64,000 bases of DNA from Arthrobacter sp. Hiyo8 (GCA_001549895.1 AP014719.1:2046001-2110000), one strand, 5' to 3'. Counted from the stretch's first letter, positions 8,332-19,141 are shown. Notes: generated from the letters alone by a model not told the origin. Numbers and translations: made by a program.

Positions 8332-9915
8332 ATGGACCAGCAAGCAATCTACTTCGGTAGCCCCCCGTCCGACGACGATGCGGTCGTTCCCGAACCGACG
8401 TCGCCCGCAGTCGAGGCGCGCCTCAAGCACCGTCCCGACGTCGTCCGCCATCGCGGCCGCTACAGCTTGCTGAACCAGAACCGCACTCCGCAGCAGGTGA
8501 TGGTCGAAGACCTTCTCGTGATCCGCGCCGCGCTGGACGCGGCGGGGCTGGACTTCATCCTGGTCCGCGGCAACGACCACCGGCCCGTGATCGCCGTCGA
8601 TTGGAAGCTCCGGAAGAAACTGCGCCAGGCTTTGGTCTCGGCTTTCCGGAACGAGCCGTTTTACTCCATGGCCGTCGACGCGCGGAAGAAATCCACGTTG
8701 CTGGTGGCCGACGGCGAGCTCTCGAACAACCGGAAGGCCAGGATCTTCCGGCTCTTCCGTCCCCGCGTGGAACCCGGGGGCGGGCTGACATACGGTCCAT
8801 CGCTGGGCGTGCAACTGGAACTGTGGGAGTTCGACGGCGAACAACTCGTGTTGCCGGTGGAGAACTCCCTGACCCGGCGGACCATGCTACGCCAGGACGC
8901 TGTCCGGGGCACCGTGGAACGCCACGGGCTGAGCTGGCCGACCATCGAGAACATGTTCGCGGACCACGCGAGCGACATCGACTTCGACGTCGACATCGTC
9001 TTTTCATGGGTGGACGGCAACGATCCCGCATACATCGCGGCCCGCCGCGAGCAGATGAAAGACGCTGTGGTGGGCGAGGGCGACGCGCACGAAGCCCGTT
9101 TCCGCCAGATCAACGAACTCAAATATGCCCTGCGCTCCGTGTACATGTATGCGCCCTGGATTCGCCGGATCTACATCGCCACGGACTCTCCCGCGCCGGA
9201 GTGGCTGGCAGAGCACCCGAGCGTCAGGATCATGCGCAGCGAGGAGTTCTTCAAGGACCCCACAGTGCTGCCCACCCACAATTCCCAGGCCGTGGAATCC
9301 CAGTTGCACCACATTGATGGCCTCTCCGAACATTTCCTGTATTCCAACGACGACATGTTCTTCGGCCGGCCCGTAGCACCGGACATGTTCTTCACTCCCG
9401 GCGGAATCACCAAGTTCATCGAAGCCTCCACCCGGATCGGACTGGGAGAGAACGACGCCGAGCGCAGCGGCTTCGAAAACGCGGCCCGCGTCAACAGGAA
9501 GCTTCTCTGGGAACGGTTCGGGCGCATCACCACGCGCCACTTGGAACACACTGCCGCGCCCCTCCGCCGCAGCGTAATCGCAGAGATGGAGCGGGAGTTT
9601 CCCGCCGAATTCGCCAAGACGGCGGCCAGTAGATTCCGTGCGGCGGACAACATCTCGGTGACCAACTCGTTTTACCACTACTACTCGCTGCTCACCGGCC
9701 GGGCAGTGACGCAGACGGCAGCCAAGGTCAGATATGTGGACACAACCCTGTGGTCCGGGCTGCACTACCTGCCCACTTTGCTCGCCAAACGCAATGTGGA
9801 CTTCTTCTGCCTCAACGATGGCAGCTTCCCCGAGGTGGCTGCCGACGAAAGGGCCGGACTCGTGACGGACTTCATGGAGAAGTACTTCCCGGTCAAGGCG
9901 CCCTGGGAGAAGTAA
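8332..9915 (+). CDS. Stealth family protein (polysaccharide phosphotransferase)
   Basis: Intact, 527 aa from ATG 8332. All Stealth blocks are present. CR1 is VDIVFSWVDGNDPAY near residue 220. CR2 is INELKYALRSVYMYAPWIRR followed by IYIATD (about 262-290). CR3 is LSEHFLYSNDDMFFGRPV (about 329-346). CR4, around SVTNSFYHYYSLLTG, lies near 443. Members transfer hexose-1-phosphate units to cell-surface or capsular polysaccharide, like GlcNAc-1-phosphotransferase. The ~200-residue N-terminal part is outside the Stealth core. Neighbours are a HAD hydrolase and a DUF2142 membrane protein, together suggesting surface glycan work. Confidence 0.88.
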   Translation: MDQQAIYFGSPPSDDDAVVPEPTSPAVEARLKHRPDVVRHRGRYSLLNQNRTPQQVMVEDLLVIRAALDAAGLDFILVRGNDHRPVIAVDWKLRKKLRQALVSAFRNEPFYSMAVDARKKSTLLVADGELSNNRKARIFRLFRPRVEPGGGLTYGPSLGVQLELWEFDGEQLVLPVENSLTRRTMLRQDAVRGTVERHGLSWPTIENMFADHASDIDFDVDIVFSWVDGNDPAYIAARREQMKDAVVGEGDAHEARFRQINELKYALRSVYMYAPWIRRIYIATDSPAPEWLAEHPSVRIMRSEEFFKDPTVLPTHNSQAVESQLHHIDGLSEHFLYSNDDMFFGRPVAPDMFFTPGGITKFIEASTRIGLGENDAERSGFENAARVNRKLLWERFGRITTRHLEHTAAPLRRSVIAEMEREFPAEFAKTAASRFRAADNISVTNSFYHYYSLLTGRAVTQTAAKVRYVDTTLWSGLHYLPTLLAKRNVDFFCLNDGSFPEVAADERAGLVTDFMEKYFPVKAPWEK

Positions 9916-9960
9916 AGTAGCTGTGAATCTCCGCACCCGATCAACGAACAGACATGTCTA

Positions 9961-11500
9961 TTGAACCCCCTCAGCCTTCCCCCTTGGTTCCTGCGCTTTC
10001 TCGCAATATTCGCCATTCTTGGGCTCCTCACCTCGATCTGGGCACTGGCAAGCCCCCTTATGTCCGTGCCGGACGAGCCAGCTCACACCGTGAAGGCAGG
10101 GGCCGTTGTTCGAGGGCAGTTGCGAGGGGAACCTGGCGCGAATCAAGGTGATCGGGCCCAGGTGCTCGTCCCCGCGTTCGTGGGAACGGTGGATGGACTC
10201 CAAACTTGCTTCGCTTGGAATCCGGCGGTGTCCGCCGGTTGCAGCCCTACGCTGTCAGATGACGTCTCAGAGCTGAAGGCATACACTAGCGCGGGAAACT
10301 ACAACCCGATGTACTACGCGGTGGCTGGGCTTCCGAGCCTGTTCCTTACCGGCGCCAAGGCCATCTACGCCATGCGGATCGTTGGCGGTCTTCTCAGCGT
10401 TGCCTTCCTTGCTGTTGCGCTGACTGCTTTGGCGAGCCTTCAACGCTGGAAACTGCCATTGTTTGTCGGGTCGATAGCCGTGACCCCATGGTTTTGTTCC
10501 TGTCCGGAGGAGTGAACCCCAATTCACTGGAAATCGCCGCGTCGATGGCTGTGTTCAGCGCACTGTGTTTGTCGTGGGAGAGAATCGCCTCCGGCGATCA
10601 TTGGCGGCTACCCCTTGCCGCTGCGGCGATTTCAGCTGCTGTCCTGGCCAACACCCGGGCTGCTTCACTTCTTTGGCTCGCCTTGGCCGTGGCAGCGTCA
10701 CTCTTGATGTTCGGGCTTCGTCCGCTCGTTTCCGTGTTGCGTCTGCGATTTGTGCAGGCGATGGCATTCGTGGTCGCCGTCGCGTGCGGGCTTGCCGTGC
10801 TTTGGCTCAAGAGCGCGGATAGCCTGCAAAGCCTCATGGGCGCGGGGATCGACACATCACCGGCCCGGATCGCCGCTATCATGCTGGACAAGACGTTCGA
10901 TTTCGCGGCCGGTTACGTGTCCTACCTTGGTTGGCTGGATACTTTGGGGCCAAGCGGGGTGCTCACTGTCTGGGCGGCGCTGATCATCGGGGCGATCGTG
11001 GCAGCATTGTCCGTGCCCAGCCGTTCAGCGCGGCTGACGATCGCTTTCCTGGTGGCTGCGATCATCGTCCTCCCTCCGGTGCTGCAGATTCCCCTTTCGA
11101 AGGAGGTAGGAATTATCTGGCAGGGTCGGTACATCCTGGCGCTTGTGGCCGTGATGATCACTGCATGCGGGGTTGCAATGCGCTCTTTCGATATCGACTT
11201 CCGCCGCTCAGGACGACGGGCGCTATCGGTAGTGCTCGCTATCCTGGTATTTGGCCATTTCTACAGCTTTATCTATGGAATGCGCCGGTACGTCATTGGT
11301 CTCCATGACGAGTCCAACTGGCGGGACATGCTGACGGCGCCCAGTGGCAGCCGCCGTTTGGATGGATTCCCCTTACTGTGGCCTACCTGGCTGTCTTGTT
11401 CGTGGGAGCCGTTCTTCTTTACCGCACCATGACGGCCCGGAATCCAGTAAGCCCGGCGCCAAGCACCACGCCAATGGAAGTCCGGGCATCGAACGTGTAG
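9961..11500 (+). CDS. DUF2142 multi-pass membrane protein
   Basis: About 513 aa. The first membrane segment, RFLAIFAILGLLTSIWALAS, is followed by SVPDEPAHTVKAGAVVRGQL; the DEPAH motif is characteristic of DUF2142, a relative of membrane-bound glycosyltransferases using lipid-linked sugars. YNPMYYAVAGLP and SGGVNPNSLEIA are further signatures. The frame shifts near 10492 (ACCCCATGG for expected ACCCCCATGG) and near 11345; the end then reads VAYLAVLFVGAVLLYRTM to TAG 11500. The start is uncertain: TTG 9961, or an ATG at 9954 in another frame. It lies 45 bp after the Stealth gene. Confidence 0.72.
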
Positions 11501-11513
11501 AGACCAGCTGCCC

Positions 11514-12511
11514 CTAGCGTCGGGTCATCTCCGGATGCTTCGCATCGGCCATGGAACCGCGTTCGTGCGTGGCTCGCTGGGGAATCCGGATGCCCGCTTG
11601 GGCGAGCCGCCGCCTCGTAGCTTCCGGGCTGACGTACTCACCGACAGTAGGCGATTTGCCCAGCGGCACCACTGAATGAACGATCGTCTGCTCGTAAACG
11701 TGGACCAGGTTGAATGCCTGGGCACCGTCCCGGCCGCGGGTGCCGCCCTGCGGAACATTGAGGTCCTGCGTGTAGCAGCTCGCGGAAGCCACCGATACCG
11801 GACGCCCGCGAACATGGCCATGGTGGAGTAGTGCAGGTGGCCGCCCAGGATGGAACGGATATCCGAATTGCGTACGACGTCGGCCAGTGCCGCTTGGCCG
11901 CGCAGCTCCACCAGGATGGATAGGTCGAGGACGCTCGGGACCGGAGGGTGGTGGAGGGCAAGGATCGTTCCGTCCGGAGCCGGCGTCGCGAGCTCCGATT
12001 CCAACCAGTCGAGCTGGCTCTGGCTCAGCTCACCGTGATGGAAGCCGGGCACGGAGGTATCCAGCGTGATGATCCGCAGCCCGTTGACGAAGTAGCTGTG
12101 ATCCACCGGGGCGTCATTGTCGCTCTGGTCGAAGAGGCCAGCACGGAAATTCGCCCGGTCGTCGTGGTTTCCCATCGCCCAGATCACCCGCGCTCCCATC
12201 TCTCGACAGGCAGGCTCGACGATCGAGCGGAGTTTGGCGTAGGCGCCCGGCTCACCCTGATCGGCGAGGTCACCGGTGAAGATCACGGCGTCGGGACGGA
12301 CCTTTGACGCGTGTACTTCCGAAAAGAGTTGCCTGAGATGGGCTTCGCTGTCGACGGCGCCGTAAAGGGGTTCCGGCCCTCCCAACAGATGGGAGTCGCT
12401 AAGGTGCAGAAGTACGTGTCCTGGCCGCGGGTGCTCGGCCTCGATGAGCTCCATTACTACCTTCGGGTCGGTAGGAGACGGCGCCTCCAGTGTCTGCCCC
12501 AATAAACCCAA
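11514..12511 (-). CDS. Metallophosphoesterase (CpdA-like cyclic-nucleotide phosphodiesterase family)
   Basis: About 332 aa. All calcineurin-type metal motifs are present: [35 protein letters not shown] and GGHLHYS. This order and the spacing match class III phosphodiesterases such as CpdA and Rv0805. A frameshift near 11805 shifts the C-terminal ~95 residues ([15 protein letters not shown], then [20 protein letters not shown]) into another frame. It is convergent with the DUF2142 gene (13-bp gap). Substrate not proven; cAMP or another phosphodiester. Confidence 0.8.
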
Positions 12512-12590
12512 TCCAACCAGACAAAAGGCTAACGCAGGGTAACTTACCGTCGGAATGTTGGAAAATTACTGGGGCTCCCCCTCCGATCCC

Positions 12591-12711
12591 CGCTCACTTT
12601 TAGGGCGATTTTCGACGACGCTCGCTCACCTTTAGCCGCATTCCACCCGACGCTCGCTCACCAAAAATGAGCGGGCGTCCGCCCAAAAGACCACATAGGT
12701 GAGCGGGCGTC
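12591..12711. repeat. 32-bp-period inverted repeat cluster, locus 1
   Basis: The core CGCTCAC occurs at 12591, 12623 and 12655, exactly 32 bp apart. The fuller core GACGCTCGCTCACC is at 12617-12630 and 12649-12662. The reverse complement, (GG)TGAGCGGGCGTC, then occurs at 12668-12680 and 12698-12711, again with a 32-bp step. The arrays face each other and can fold into long hairpins. A second copy of the arrangement is at 37980-38170. No ORF is evident; the block fills the gap before the APC permease gene. Confidence 0.75.
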
Positions 12712-12790
12712 GGTGTTTTGGCGCCGGTTGGAAGCGAGCTCCGAAACAGACCCCTTGACTCGAACCTGTGCCTCCCCTCACAATAAGCGA

Positions 12791-14263
12791 ATGGCTTTCA
12801 CTAAAGAAGAGACGGCGCTCGTGCCGTCCGCGACCGTCAGCGTTGACGGCGGATTGAAGAAGAACGCAATCGGCACACGCGACATTGTGTTCATGTTGGT
12901 GTCAGCGGCCGCTCCGCTGACCATCGTCGTCGGCATCGCCCCGCTCGCCCTCGCTGTGGGCGGCGTCGGTGCGCCCGCCATCTACATTGCCGCGGCTATC
13001 GGCCTGGGCCTGTTCGCCATCGGTTTCATGGCGCTCACCCGCCATGTCCGGTCCTACAGCGGCTTTTATGGCTACATCTCGAAAACCCTCGGCCGCGTGG
13101 TTGGCCTCGGCTCCGGCCTCACCGCCTGGATGAGCTACAACGGCTTGCAAATCGGCCTCTATGGACTGCTGGGGATCCAAGCCAACCTCGCCGTGAAGTC
13201 CTTCACCGGCGTGGAACTTCCCTGGTGGCTCTACGCGATCGTGTCGATCGGAGCCGTCTGGTACTTGGGCTGGCGCGGGATCGACGTGGGCGCCAGGGTC
13301 CTCGCGGTCCTGCTCACCCTCGAAACCGCGATCGTCGCCATCGTCGCCGCGTTCGTCCTGGCCCAGGGCGGCGCACACGGCATCAGTTTTGAATCATTCA
13401 GCCCGCAGGCCATCTTCTCCCCGCAGTTCGCCGCCGTCCTGGGCCTGGGTTTCTCCGCCTTCATGGGATTTGAATCCGGAGCCCTGTACCGGGAAGAGGC
13501 CCGCGACCCGGACCGCAGTGTCCCCCGTGCCACCTATATCTCCATCGCCTTCATCGGCGCGTTCTACGCCTTCGCCGTCTGGATCATCGTCCAGGCCTTC
13601 GGAGCGGACGCCGTCCAGGCCTTTGCCGCCGGCCACCTCGACGCCGGAGACACCGCCTACATCGCAGCGGGCAACTTCGCGGGCGGCTGGTGCGTGAACC
13701 TCATGAGCGTGTTGATCGTTACCAGCATCTTCGCGGCCCAGCTCTCCTTCCACAACACCATCAACCGCTACACGTTGTCCTTGAGCCGCGAGGGCATCTT
13801 CCCGAAGCGCTCGGGCCGGATCAGCCCTCGATATCGCACGCCGTCCGTGGCGGGCTTCGACCAGACCCTCCTCGCGCTCGCCCTCGTGATCGGCGCGGCC
13901 CTCTTCCAGCTGGACCCCTTCACCCAGTTCCTGATCTGGACGAACACCCCGGGAGTGATCGGCGTCCTCCTCCTGCAGGCACTCACCGGCGTCGGGGTCG
14001 TGGTCTTCTTCACGCGACTCAAGGACCATGGCCTTCGCTGGTACGTCGTGCCTTCTGCCGTGGCAGCCACGATCATCATGTGCGTAGTCATCTACCTGAT
14101 GGCCAACAATGCCCAACTGATCACCGGCCTTCCGGCCGGGGACGCCGTCAACACGACGCTCCTCGTTTTCGCCCCGCTTTTGTTTGCCGCCGGAACCGTA
14201 CTGGCCCTCGTGCTGCGCAAGGTCAACCCGGCCGCATACCAGCGGATCGGACACGCCGAGTGA
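12791..14263 (+). CDS. APC family amino acid permease
   Basis: Intact, 490 aa when started at ATG 12791. LKKNAIGTRDIVFMLVSAAA at the first membrane segment and the following LALAVGGVGAPAIYI are typical of the APC superfamily. About 12 hydrophobic segments follow, with the conserved FSAFMGFESGALYREEARDP (helix 6 region). An upstream in-frame extension to 12713 would run through the repeat array and is unlikely. The following TetR gene (22 bp) and amidohydrolase may form a uptake-and-hydrolysis unit; the substrate is not known. Confidence 0.87.
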   Translation: MAFTKEETALVPSATVSVDGGLKKNAIGTRDIVFMLVSAAAPLTIVVGIAPLALAVGGVGAPAIYIAAAIGLGLFAIGFMALTRHVRSYSGFYGYISKTLGRVVGLGSGLTAWMSYNGLQIGLYGLLGIQANLAVKSFTGVELPWWLYAIVSIGAVWYLGWRGIDVGARVLAVLLTLETAIVAIVAAFVLAQGGAHGISFESFSPQAIFSPQFAAVLGLGFSAFMGFESGALYREEARDPDRSVPRATYISIAFIGAFYAFAVWIIVQAFGADAVQAFAAGHLDAGDTAYIAAGNFAGGWCVNLMSVLIVTSIFAAQLSFHNTINRYTLSLSREGIFPKRSGRISPRYRTPSVAGFDQTLLALALVIGAALFQLDPFTQFLIWTNTPGVIGVLLLQALTGVGVVVFFTRLKDHGLRWYVVPSAVAATIIMCVVIYLMANNAQLITGLPAGDAVNTTLLVFAPLLFAAGTVLALVLRKVNPAAYQRIGHAE

Positions 14264-14285
14264 TCCCGGAGCCTAGTCTTGAGGG

Positions 14286-14924
14286 ATGCAGACTCCGAGC
14301 AAAACCAGCCAGCTAGGACGGCCCCGGACACCGAGGCTCTCACGGAAGGCGATCGGCCGCGCGGCACTTGAGATGTTCGAAAAGGAAGAGAGCCTCTCGA
14401 TCCCTCGGCTCGCGGAACGCCTGGGCGTCAGGCAGTCATCTTTCTACAAGCACGTCACGGGTCGGCAGGAGATCATCGAACTGGCCCGTGGCGCGCTCGT
14501 AGACAGAGCTCCGATGCCCGAGTTGCCGTCCGGCAGCCTCGACGACGTCATCCGCGAGATCTTCGACTCCCTCCGCAAGGCGTACAGCCTGGTACCGGCG
14601 CTCCTTCCCCTCCTGCTCACGCAGCCGGTGTCGCACCCGGCAGCCTTGGAGCGCTACGACCAGTACGTCGAAGCGTTTGAGATCGCGGGGGCGCCACGGC
14701 ACCTCATCATTCCGGCACTGGAAACCCTCGACAGCGCAGCGATCGGCGCGAGCCTCGACGCAATGACGATGGAATCCGCATGGAGCATCAACGAAGAGGA
14801 AGAAGGCACTTATCCCCATCTGTTCGCGGCAAAGAAGGCCGTGGCAGAGCACCCTGTGGACCGCTTCGCATTCCTGGCCGATGTCCTCTCGGCAGGATTG
14901 AAGGCAGCCATCGACGACGACTGA
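14286..14924 (+). CDS. TetR/AcrR family transcriptional regulator
   Basis: Intact, 212 aa. The helix-turn-helix region reads LSIPRLAERLGVRQSSFYKH, then VTGRQEIIELARG, at about residues 35-70. The C-terminal part resembles TetR_C regulators. It sits between an APC permease (22 bp upstream) and an amidohydrolase (48 bp downstream), all on the same strand, so it probably controls this small catabolic or transport unit. Confidence 0.88.
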   Translation: MQTPSKTSQLGRPRTPRLSRKAIGRAALEMFEKEESLSIPRLAERLGVRQSSFYKHVTGRQEIIELARGALVDRAPMPELPSGSLDDVIREIFDSLRKAYSLVPALLPLLLTQPVSHPAALERYDQYVEAFEIAGAPRHLIIPALETLDSAAIGASLDAMTMESAWSINEEEEGTYPHLFAAKKAVAEHPVDRFAFLADVLSAGLKAAIDDD

Positions 14925-14972
14925 TCCTCACCGGGCCGGCGTCGGAACCCGAACACAACAAGGAGTTATATC

Positions 14973-16654
14973 TTGACCACGCCCGAGCCCATCGATCTCG
15001 TCATCTTCTCGTCCAGCATCCTCCACGGTGAGGCGCTGACTGAGACCGCCGGTTTCGTCGCCATCTCGAATGGGAGGATTGCGCACGTCGGCCGCACCGA
15101 CGGCGAGCAGACACCCAACGCCGCCGCCGAATGGACGGCACGAGCCAAACAGGTGATCGACGTCGGCGAGGCAACAGTCTGCCCGGCCTGATTGACGCCC
15201 ACATCCATCCCATCCACGGCGCGGAAATCGCCCGCGGCCTTGACCTGGGCGGGATCACCGAGCTCGACGACATCCGCGCCGCCCTCGTGCGATATGCCGC
15301 TTCCACGCCGCACGCCGCCGGCTCCGATTGGTTGTTCGCTTGGGGCCTCGACCCTGTCATTTTCGGGGATACGGGTTTCAACAACTCCCTCTTCGACGGC
15401 ATCCTCGACGACGAACTCGTGTTCATCACCCTGTTCGACGGCCACGCCTCGCTCGTCTCCGACGCCGCCCTCAAGCTCGCCGGGGTCACCGGAGCGGAGA
15501 AACTGCCGAGCACCGGCTATGTCGGCGTCGACCAACTCGGCAAGCCCAACGGCATGCTCTACGAAATGGCCGCCCAGGAGCTCGTCCGCGGCGTCCTTCC
15601 CGAGCTCTCCTTCGAGCAGCGCGTCGACGGGCTGGAGAAACTCCTGCGTTCCATGGCCGAATCCGGGCTGGTGGCGGGCCAGATGCTGGACTTCGGCGCC
15701 CAGACACCTTGGAGGTGCTGGAGGCCTTGGAGCGCCGAGGCGAGCTCGCCATCCGGCTGCGGATCTCCCCGTGGGTCATGCCGGCGCCACGGAGGAAGAC
15801 CTGAAGGCCATGCTCGCGATGCAGGGCAGGCACGGAAGGCGCTGGCACGTTCACGGCATCAAGCTCATGATGGATGGAACCATCGACAACGGCACGGCGT
15901 GGCTCTTTGAGCCCGACGCCCACGGAGAATCCCTCCACCCGCTCTGGCACGATCCTGAAGCCCTCGCCGCGGCCATGAAGTTCTTCCACGACCACCGGAT
16001 CCCCACCACGACGCACGCCATCGGCGATCAGGCGGTGTCCTTCGTCGCCCGGACCATCGGGGCCTTCCCAAGAACGGCACGGTCCACCGGATCGAGCACA
16101 TCGAGTCCATCCCGGATTCGGTGTTGGCGGAAATCATCAATGCGGGCGCCGCTACCAGCCTGCAGCCGACGCATTGCGCCCTCTACAGCCGAGCCGACCA
16201 CACGGACAACTGGTCCCGCAGGCTTGGCAGCGAACGGGCCAACCACGCGTGGCGGACCCGCGATCTCCGAGACGCCGGAGCGATCGTCGCGCTCGGATCG
16301 GACTGGCCCATCGCTCCCTTCGACCCGCGGGCGATCATCGCCTCAGCGCAGACGCGCCGCCCGGCCGGCCGGCCCGACGTCGAACCCGTCCAACCCCGGC
16401 AGGCGCTATCCGCGCGTGCCGCGCTCGAAGGTTACACGAGCCAATATTGGAGGTCTGTCGGTGAAGAGGGCGGAATCGTAGAGATCGGGGCACGCGCCGA
16501 TCTGACCGTGGTCCGGCACAATCCTTTGACCACCGCGCCGGACGAATTCGCGCAGACGCCGGTGATCCTGACCGTTGTTGACGGTGAAATCGTTGTCGAC
16601 GGCCGTCAGGTGCTTACGGCGGGAGTCACTCTGGACTCCGTCCAGGGAGCCTAG
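14973..16654 (+). CDS. Amidohydrolase, YtcJ-like (amidohydrolase family 3)
   Basis: About 560 aa. The start is TTG 14973, with AAGGAG at 14959-14964. Metal motif 1 is GLIDAHIHPIHGAEIARG; HGIKLMMDGTIDNGTAW, TTTHAIGDQAVSF, HRIEHIESIPDSV and ALGSDWPIAPFDPRAII then follow, as in YtcJ-type metal-dependent hydrolases. The frame changes near 15185 (CCCGGCC for CCCGGGCC), 15708, 15780 and 16070, while the protein stays colinear. The C-terminus is a typical amidohydrolase end, VVDGEIVVDGRQV. Substrate unknown; possibly an amide or cyclic amide imported by the upstream permease. Confidence 0.78.
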
Positions 16655-17134
16655 GCGAGGGCCTCTTCGAGTGCCTCGATGAGCTCTTGGGAATCGGGCT
16701 CGACGGCGGACGGGAAGCGGGCGAGCACCGCGCCTTCGCGGCTCACGAGGAACTTTTCGAAGTTCCACTTCACCTTCTGCGGTTTGGAGCCGTCGTCCGT
16801 CCGGGTCAGCTCGGCGTACAGGGGTGCTGTTGCTTGCCGCGGACCTTGGCCTTGCTCGCGAGCGGGAACGAGACGCCGAAATTGCGCTGGCAGAAGTCCG
16901 CGATCTCGGCGTCCGAACCCTGTTCCTGGCCGGCGAACTGGTTGCACGGCACGCCCAGAATCTCGAATCCACGGTCACGGTATTTGCCGTAGAGCTCCTC
17001 CAGTCCCGAGTACTGGCGCGTGAACCCACACTTCGAAGCCACGTTGACAACCAGTACGGCTTTGCCCTCGAAATGCCGAAGTCGGCCTGGGAGCCGTCGT
17101 TGAACGTCAGGGGGATGCTGTAGAGCGGGGACAT
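16651..17134 (-). CDS. Glutathione peroxidase family protein
   Basis: About 161 aa. GPx signatures are [20 protein letters not shown] with the peroxidatic Cys in KCGFT, then [20 protein letters not shown] with the conserved Gln, and [13 protein letters not shown] with the catalytic Trp/Asn. It is the cysteine form, so it is likely thioredoxin-dependent in an organism that lacks glutathione. Frameshifts lie near 17078 and 16825. It is convergent with, and overlaps by 4 bases, the end of the amidohydrolase gene. Confidence 0.85.
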
Positions 17135-17230
17135 TGAATCGCTTCCTTACCACGGGGAACCTTGGCAAACTGCCGCCTTCGAGTCTACGCGCGGCAGGGC
17201 GCTTGGACAGGCTACAAGGAATGCGACGAC

Positions 17231-18593
17231 TTACGGCTTGGGGGACGCCGTTTTGGTAGTTGCCGTGACCGACGGCGTGGGGCTACTGGGCGCCGACGGC
17301 GTGGGCTGGGTGGGTGCCGGCGGCGTGGGCACGGACTGGGTCACGCTCGGCACCGGAACGGGAAGGCTCGACGTCGGCGCCACCGGCGGCGGTACGGTCA
17401 CGGTAGGCGGGACTACCGTTGCCGGCCCCTGCGTCGCCGTGGGCGGTTGCGTCCCGGTAGGAGCCTGCGTCAAGGTAGGGCTCGGGGTGCCGCTCGGTGT
17501 CTTGCTTGGCGTGGGAGTGCCGCTCGGGGTCGGTGTTGGCGTCCCGGTCGGGGTGCCAATCGGCGTCCCGGTCGGACTCGGCGTCGGCTCGCAGTCGGCG
17601 TCCCGCTGGGTGACGCCGTCGGGCTGCCGGTGGGTGACGCCGTCGGTGTCGCGGTCGGCACAACCTTCGCTTCCTGCACCCCGCCGGTCACCGCTTCCCT
17701 TGAGGGTACGGCTCCCGGGTCGGTCGGCACGGCCCCGGGGATGGACCAGACAGACCCGGCCGAGGTCGCGGTGGCGGAACCTGGCTGGTAGCTGACCATC
17801 GGGATGTCGCCGAGGGGATCCACCTGCTTGGTGGGCAGGAACGTCCAGTTCATCGGGTTGGTATAGACACCGTTGAGGATCGTCTCGAAGTGCAAGTGGC
17901 AACCGGTCGAGGAACCCGTGGTTCCCACCCTGGCAATGACTTCGCCTACACGGACCGATTGCCCCTTGGTCACTGCAATGCCCTGCAGGTGGTTGTACGT
18001 GGTGACAAGGCCGTTGCCGTGATCGATTTCCACGCGATTGCCGCCGCCCCAGGGGTGCCAACCCACGGCCCGGACCACGCCGGAGTCGGCTGCGTAGACC
18101 AGCGTGCCGCAAGCCGCGGCGAAATCCTGGCCCCAGTGGAACTCGCCCGGCAATCCGGTGAACGGATCGATCCTCAACCCGAAGGGAGAGCTCGGAAGCA
18201 GCATTTCGAGCGGCGCGTAGAGTTTCCCGGCAGGCGGCCGGTCGAGGGAACTCGACGAGACATTGAGAGTGCCAACGCCGTTCTTATCGAGGGTTTGGAC
18301 CGGAGAGCGTTCAAAAGACACCGTGGCTTTGTCACCTGCCTGGACCGGGGCCGACGGCGGGCTTGGGGCACGGTCTCCTCGGCGCTCGAGGTGGCACCAT
18401 CGGTGGGCAGCATTCCGGGTTCGACTTGGCCAGTGGCCAAGGATCCATCGCTTGCCGCTCCGCCCAAACCCGGGCCCTGGAAACCGAAAGCGAGGATTAC
18501 CACGACAGCGAGGAAGCACGCCGAAAGGACCCGGCCGAATTTTCTTGTGAGCACCAGGTCGACGACCTGGCCAGACTCATGATGCTTTCCCAC
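17231..18593 (-). CDS. M23 family metallopeptidase with Pro/Thr-rich tail
   Basis: About 455 aa. An N-terminal membrane or signal segment ([20 protein letters not shown]) is followed by the M23 domain. [20 protein letters not shown] carries the first zinc ligands (HxxxD), and [12 protein letters not shown] is the HxH motif. These enzymes cut peptidoglycan peptides. Beyond the domain lies a ~130-residue low-complexity tail of PT, PTGTP and PSGTP repeats, probably wall-spanning. Frameshifts lie near 18365 and 17630, the latter inside the repetitive tail, so the exact repeat number is unsafe. The start is GTG 18593; a GTG 12 codons later is an alternative. Confidence 0.78.
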
Positions 18594-18724
18594 AGCGGCT
18601 CCTGAGACGGGCGCTCATCCCCAGTACGGGCGCGCTTGTCCCATTGTGGCCGTTGCGAAATCGAATGGGAACACTCGACTTCATACTTGGCCGGTCCGCG
18701 AAACACTCGCCGGACCGTGGCGGG

Positions 18725-19105
18725 CTACTCGCCGAGGTTCTCTTTAAGCAGGGCGCGGTGCTCGACGGCGGCATCCGAATGCAGCGTGCGCCCGGCGTCG
18801 GTCAGCTCGAGGTACAGCGAGCGGCGGTCATCCGCGCAGGTCACGCGGGACACGAGTCCGGCTTTCTCCAAGCGGTCAACAACCTTGGAGACAGCGCTCT
18901 GGGTCATGGGAGTCCGCTCGCCCAGCGCCTTCATTCGGCAGGCAGAGTCAACGCTTTCGGCAACAAGATCGAGGATTTCGAACTCGTTCAGGCCGATGTC
19001 GAACTTGGCTTCGAGGGCGCGGTCGATCGCGGCCGCGGTGCGGAAGTACGAGTTCTGGATGCTGCGCCATTGCTCAACCAGCTGGCGATCCTGCGTTGTT
19101 GCCAT
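18725..19105 (-). CDS. MarR family transcriptional regulator
   Basis: Intact, 126 aa. The winged-helix core reads LNEFEILDLVAES, then TPMTQSAVSKVVDRLEKAGL and the wing VTCADDRRSLYLELTDAGR. It is divergent from a drug-exporter-type MFS gene, with 97 bp between the starts holding five GTCAT half-sites. By analogy with MarR-exporter pairs it probably represses both genes and is released by a small ligand. Confidence 0.9.
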   Translation of the reverse strand: MATTQDRQLVEQWRSIQNSYFRTAAAIDRALEAKFDIGLNEFEILDLVAESVDSACRMKALGERTPMTQSAVSKVVDRLEKAGLVSRVTCADDRRSLYLELTDAGRTLHSDAAVEHRALLKENLGE

Positions 19106-19141
19106 GGCCCGATTCTAGTCGAAACCCCAAATAAAGTCCAC

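Noticed and set aside
12591..12711. Possible CRISPR array (32-bp period)
   Set aside because: The conserved part is only 12-14 bp, the spacer-like parts are themselves similar between loci, the orientation flips, and there are no cas genes.
18554..18570. 17-bp palindrome CCAGGTCGACGACCTGG
   Set aside because: It lies in the coding start of the M23 gene and is explained by codons for VVDLV; no sign of an operator role beyond symmetry.
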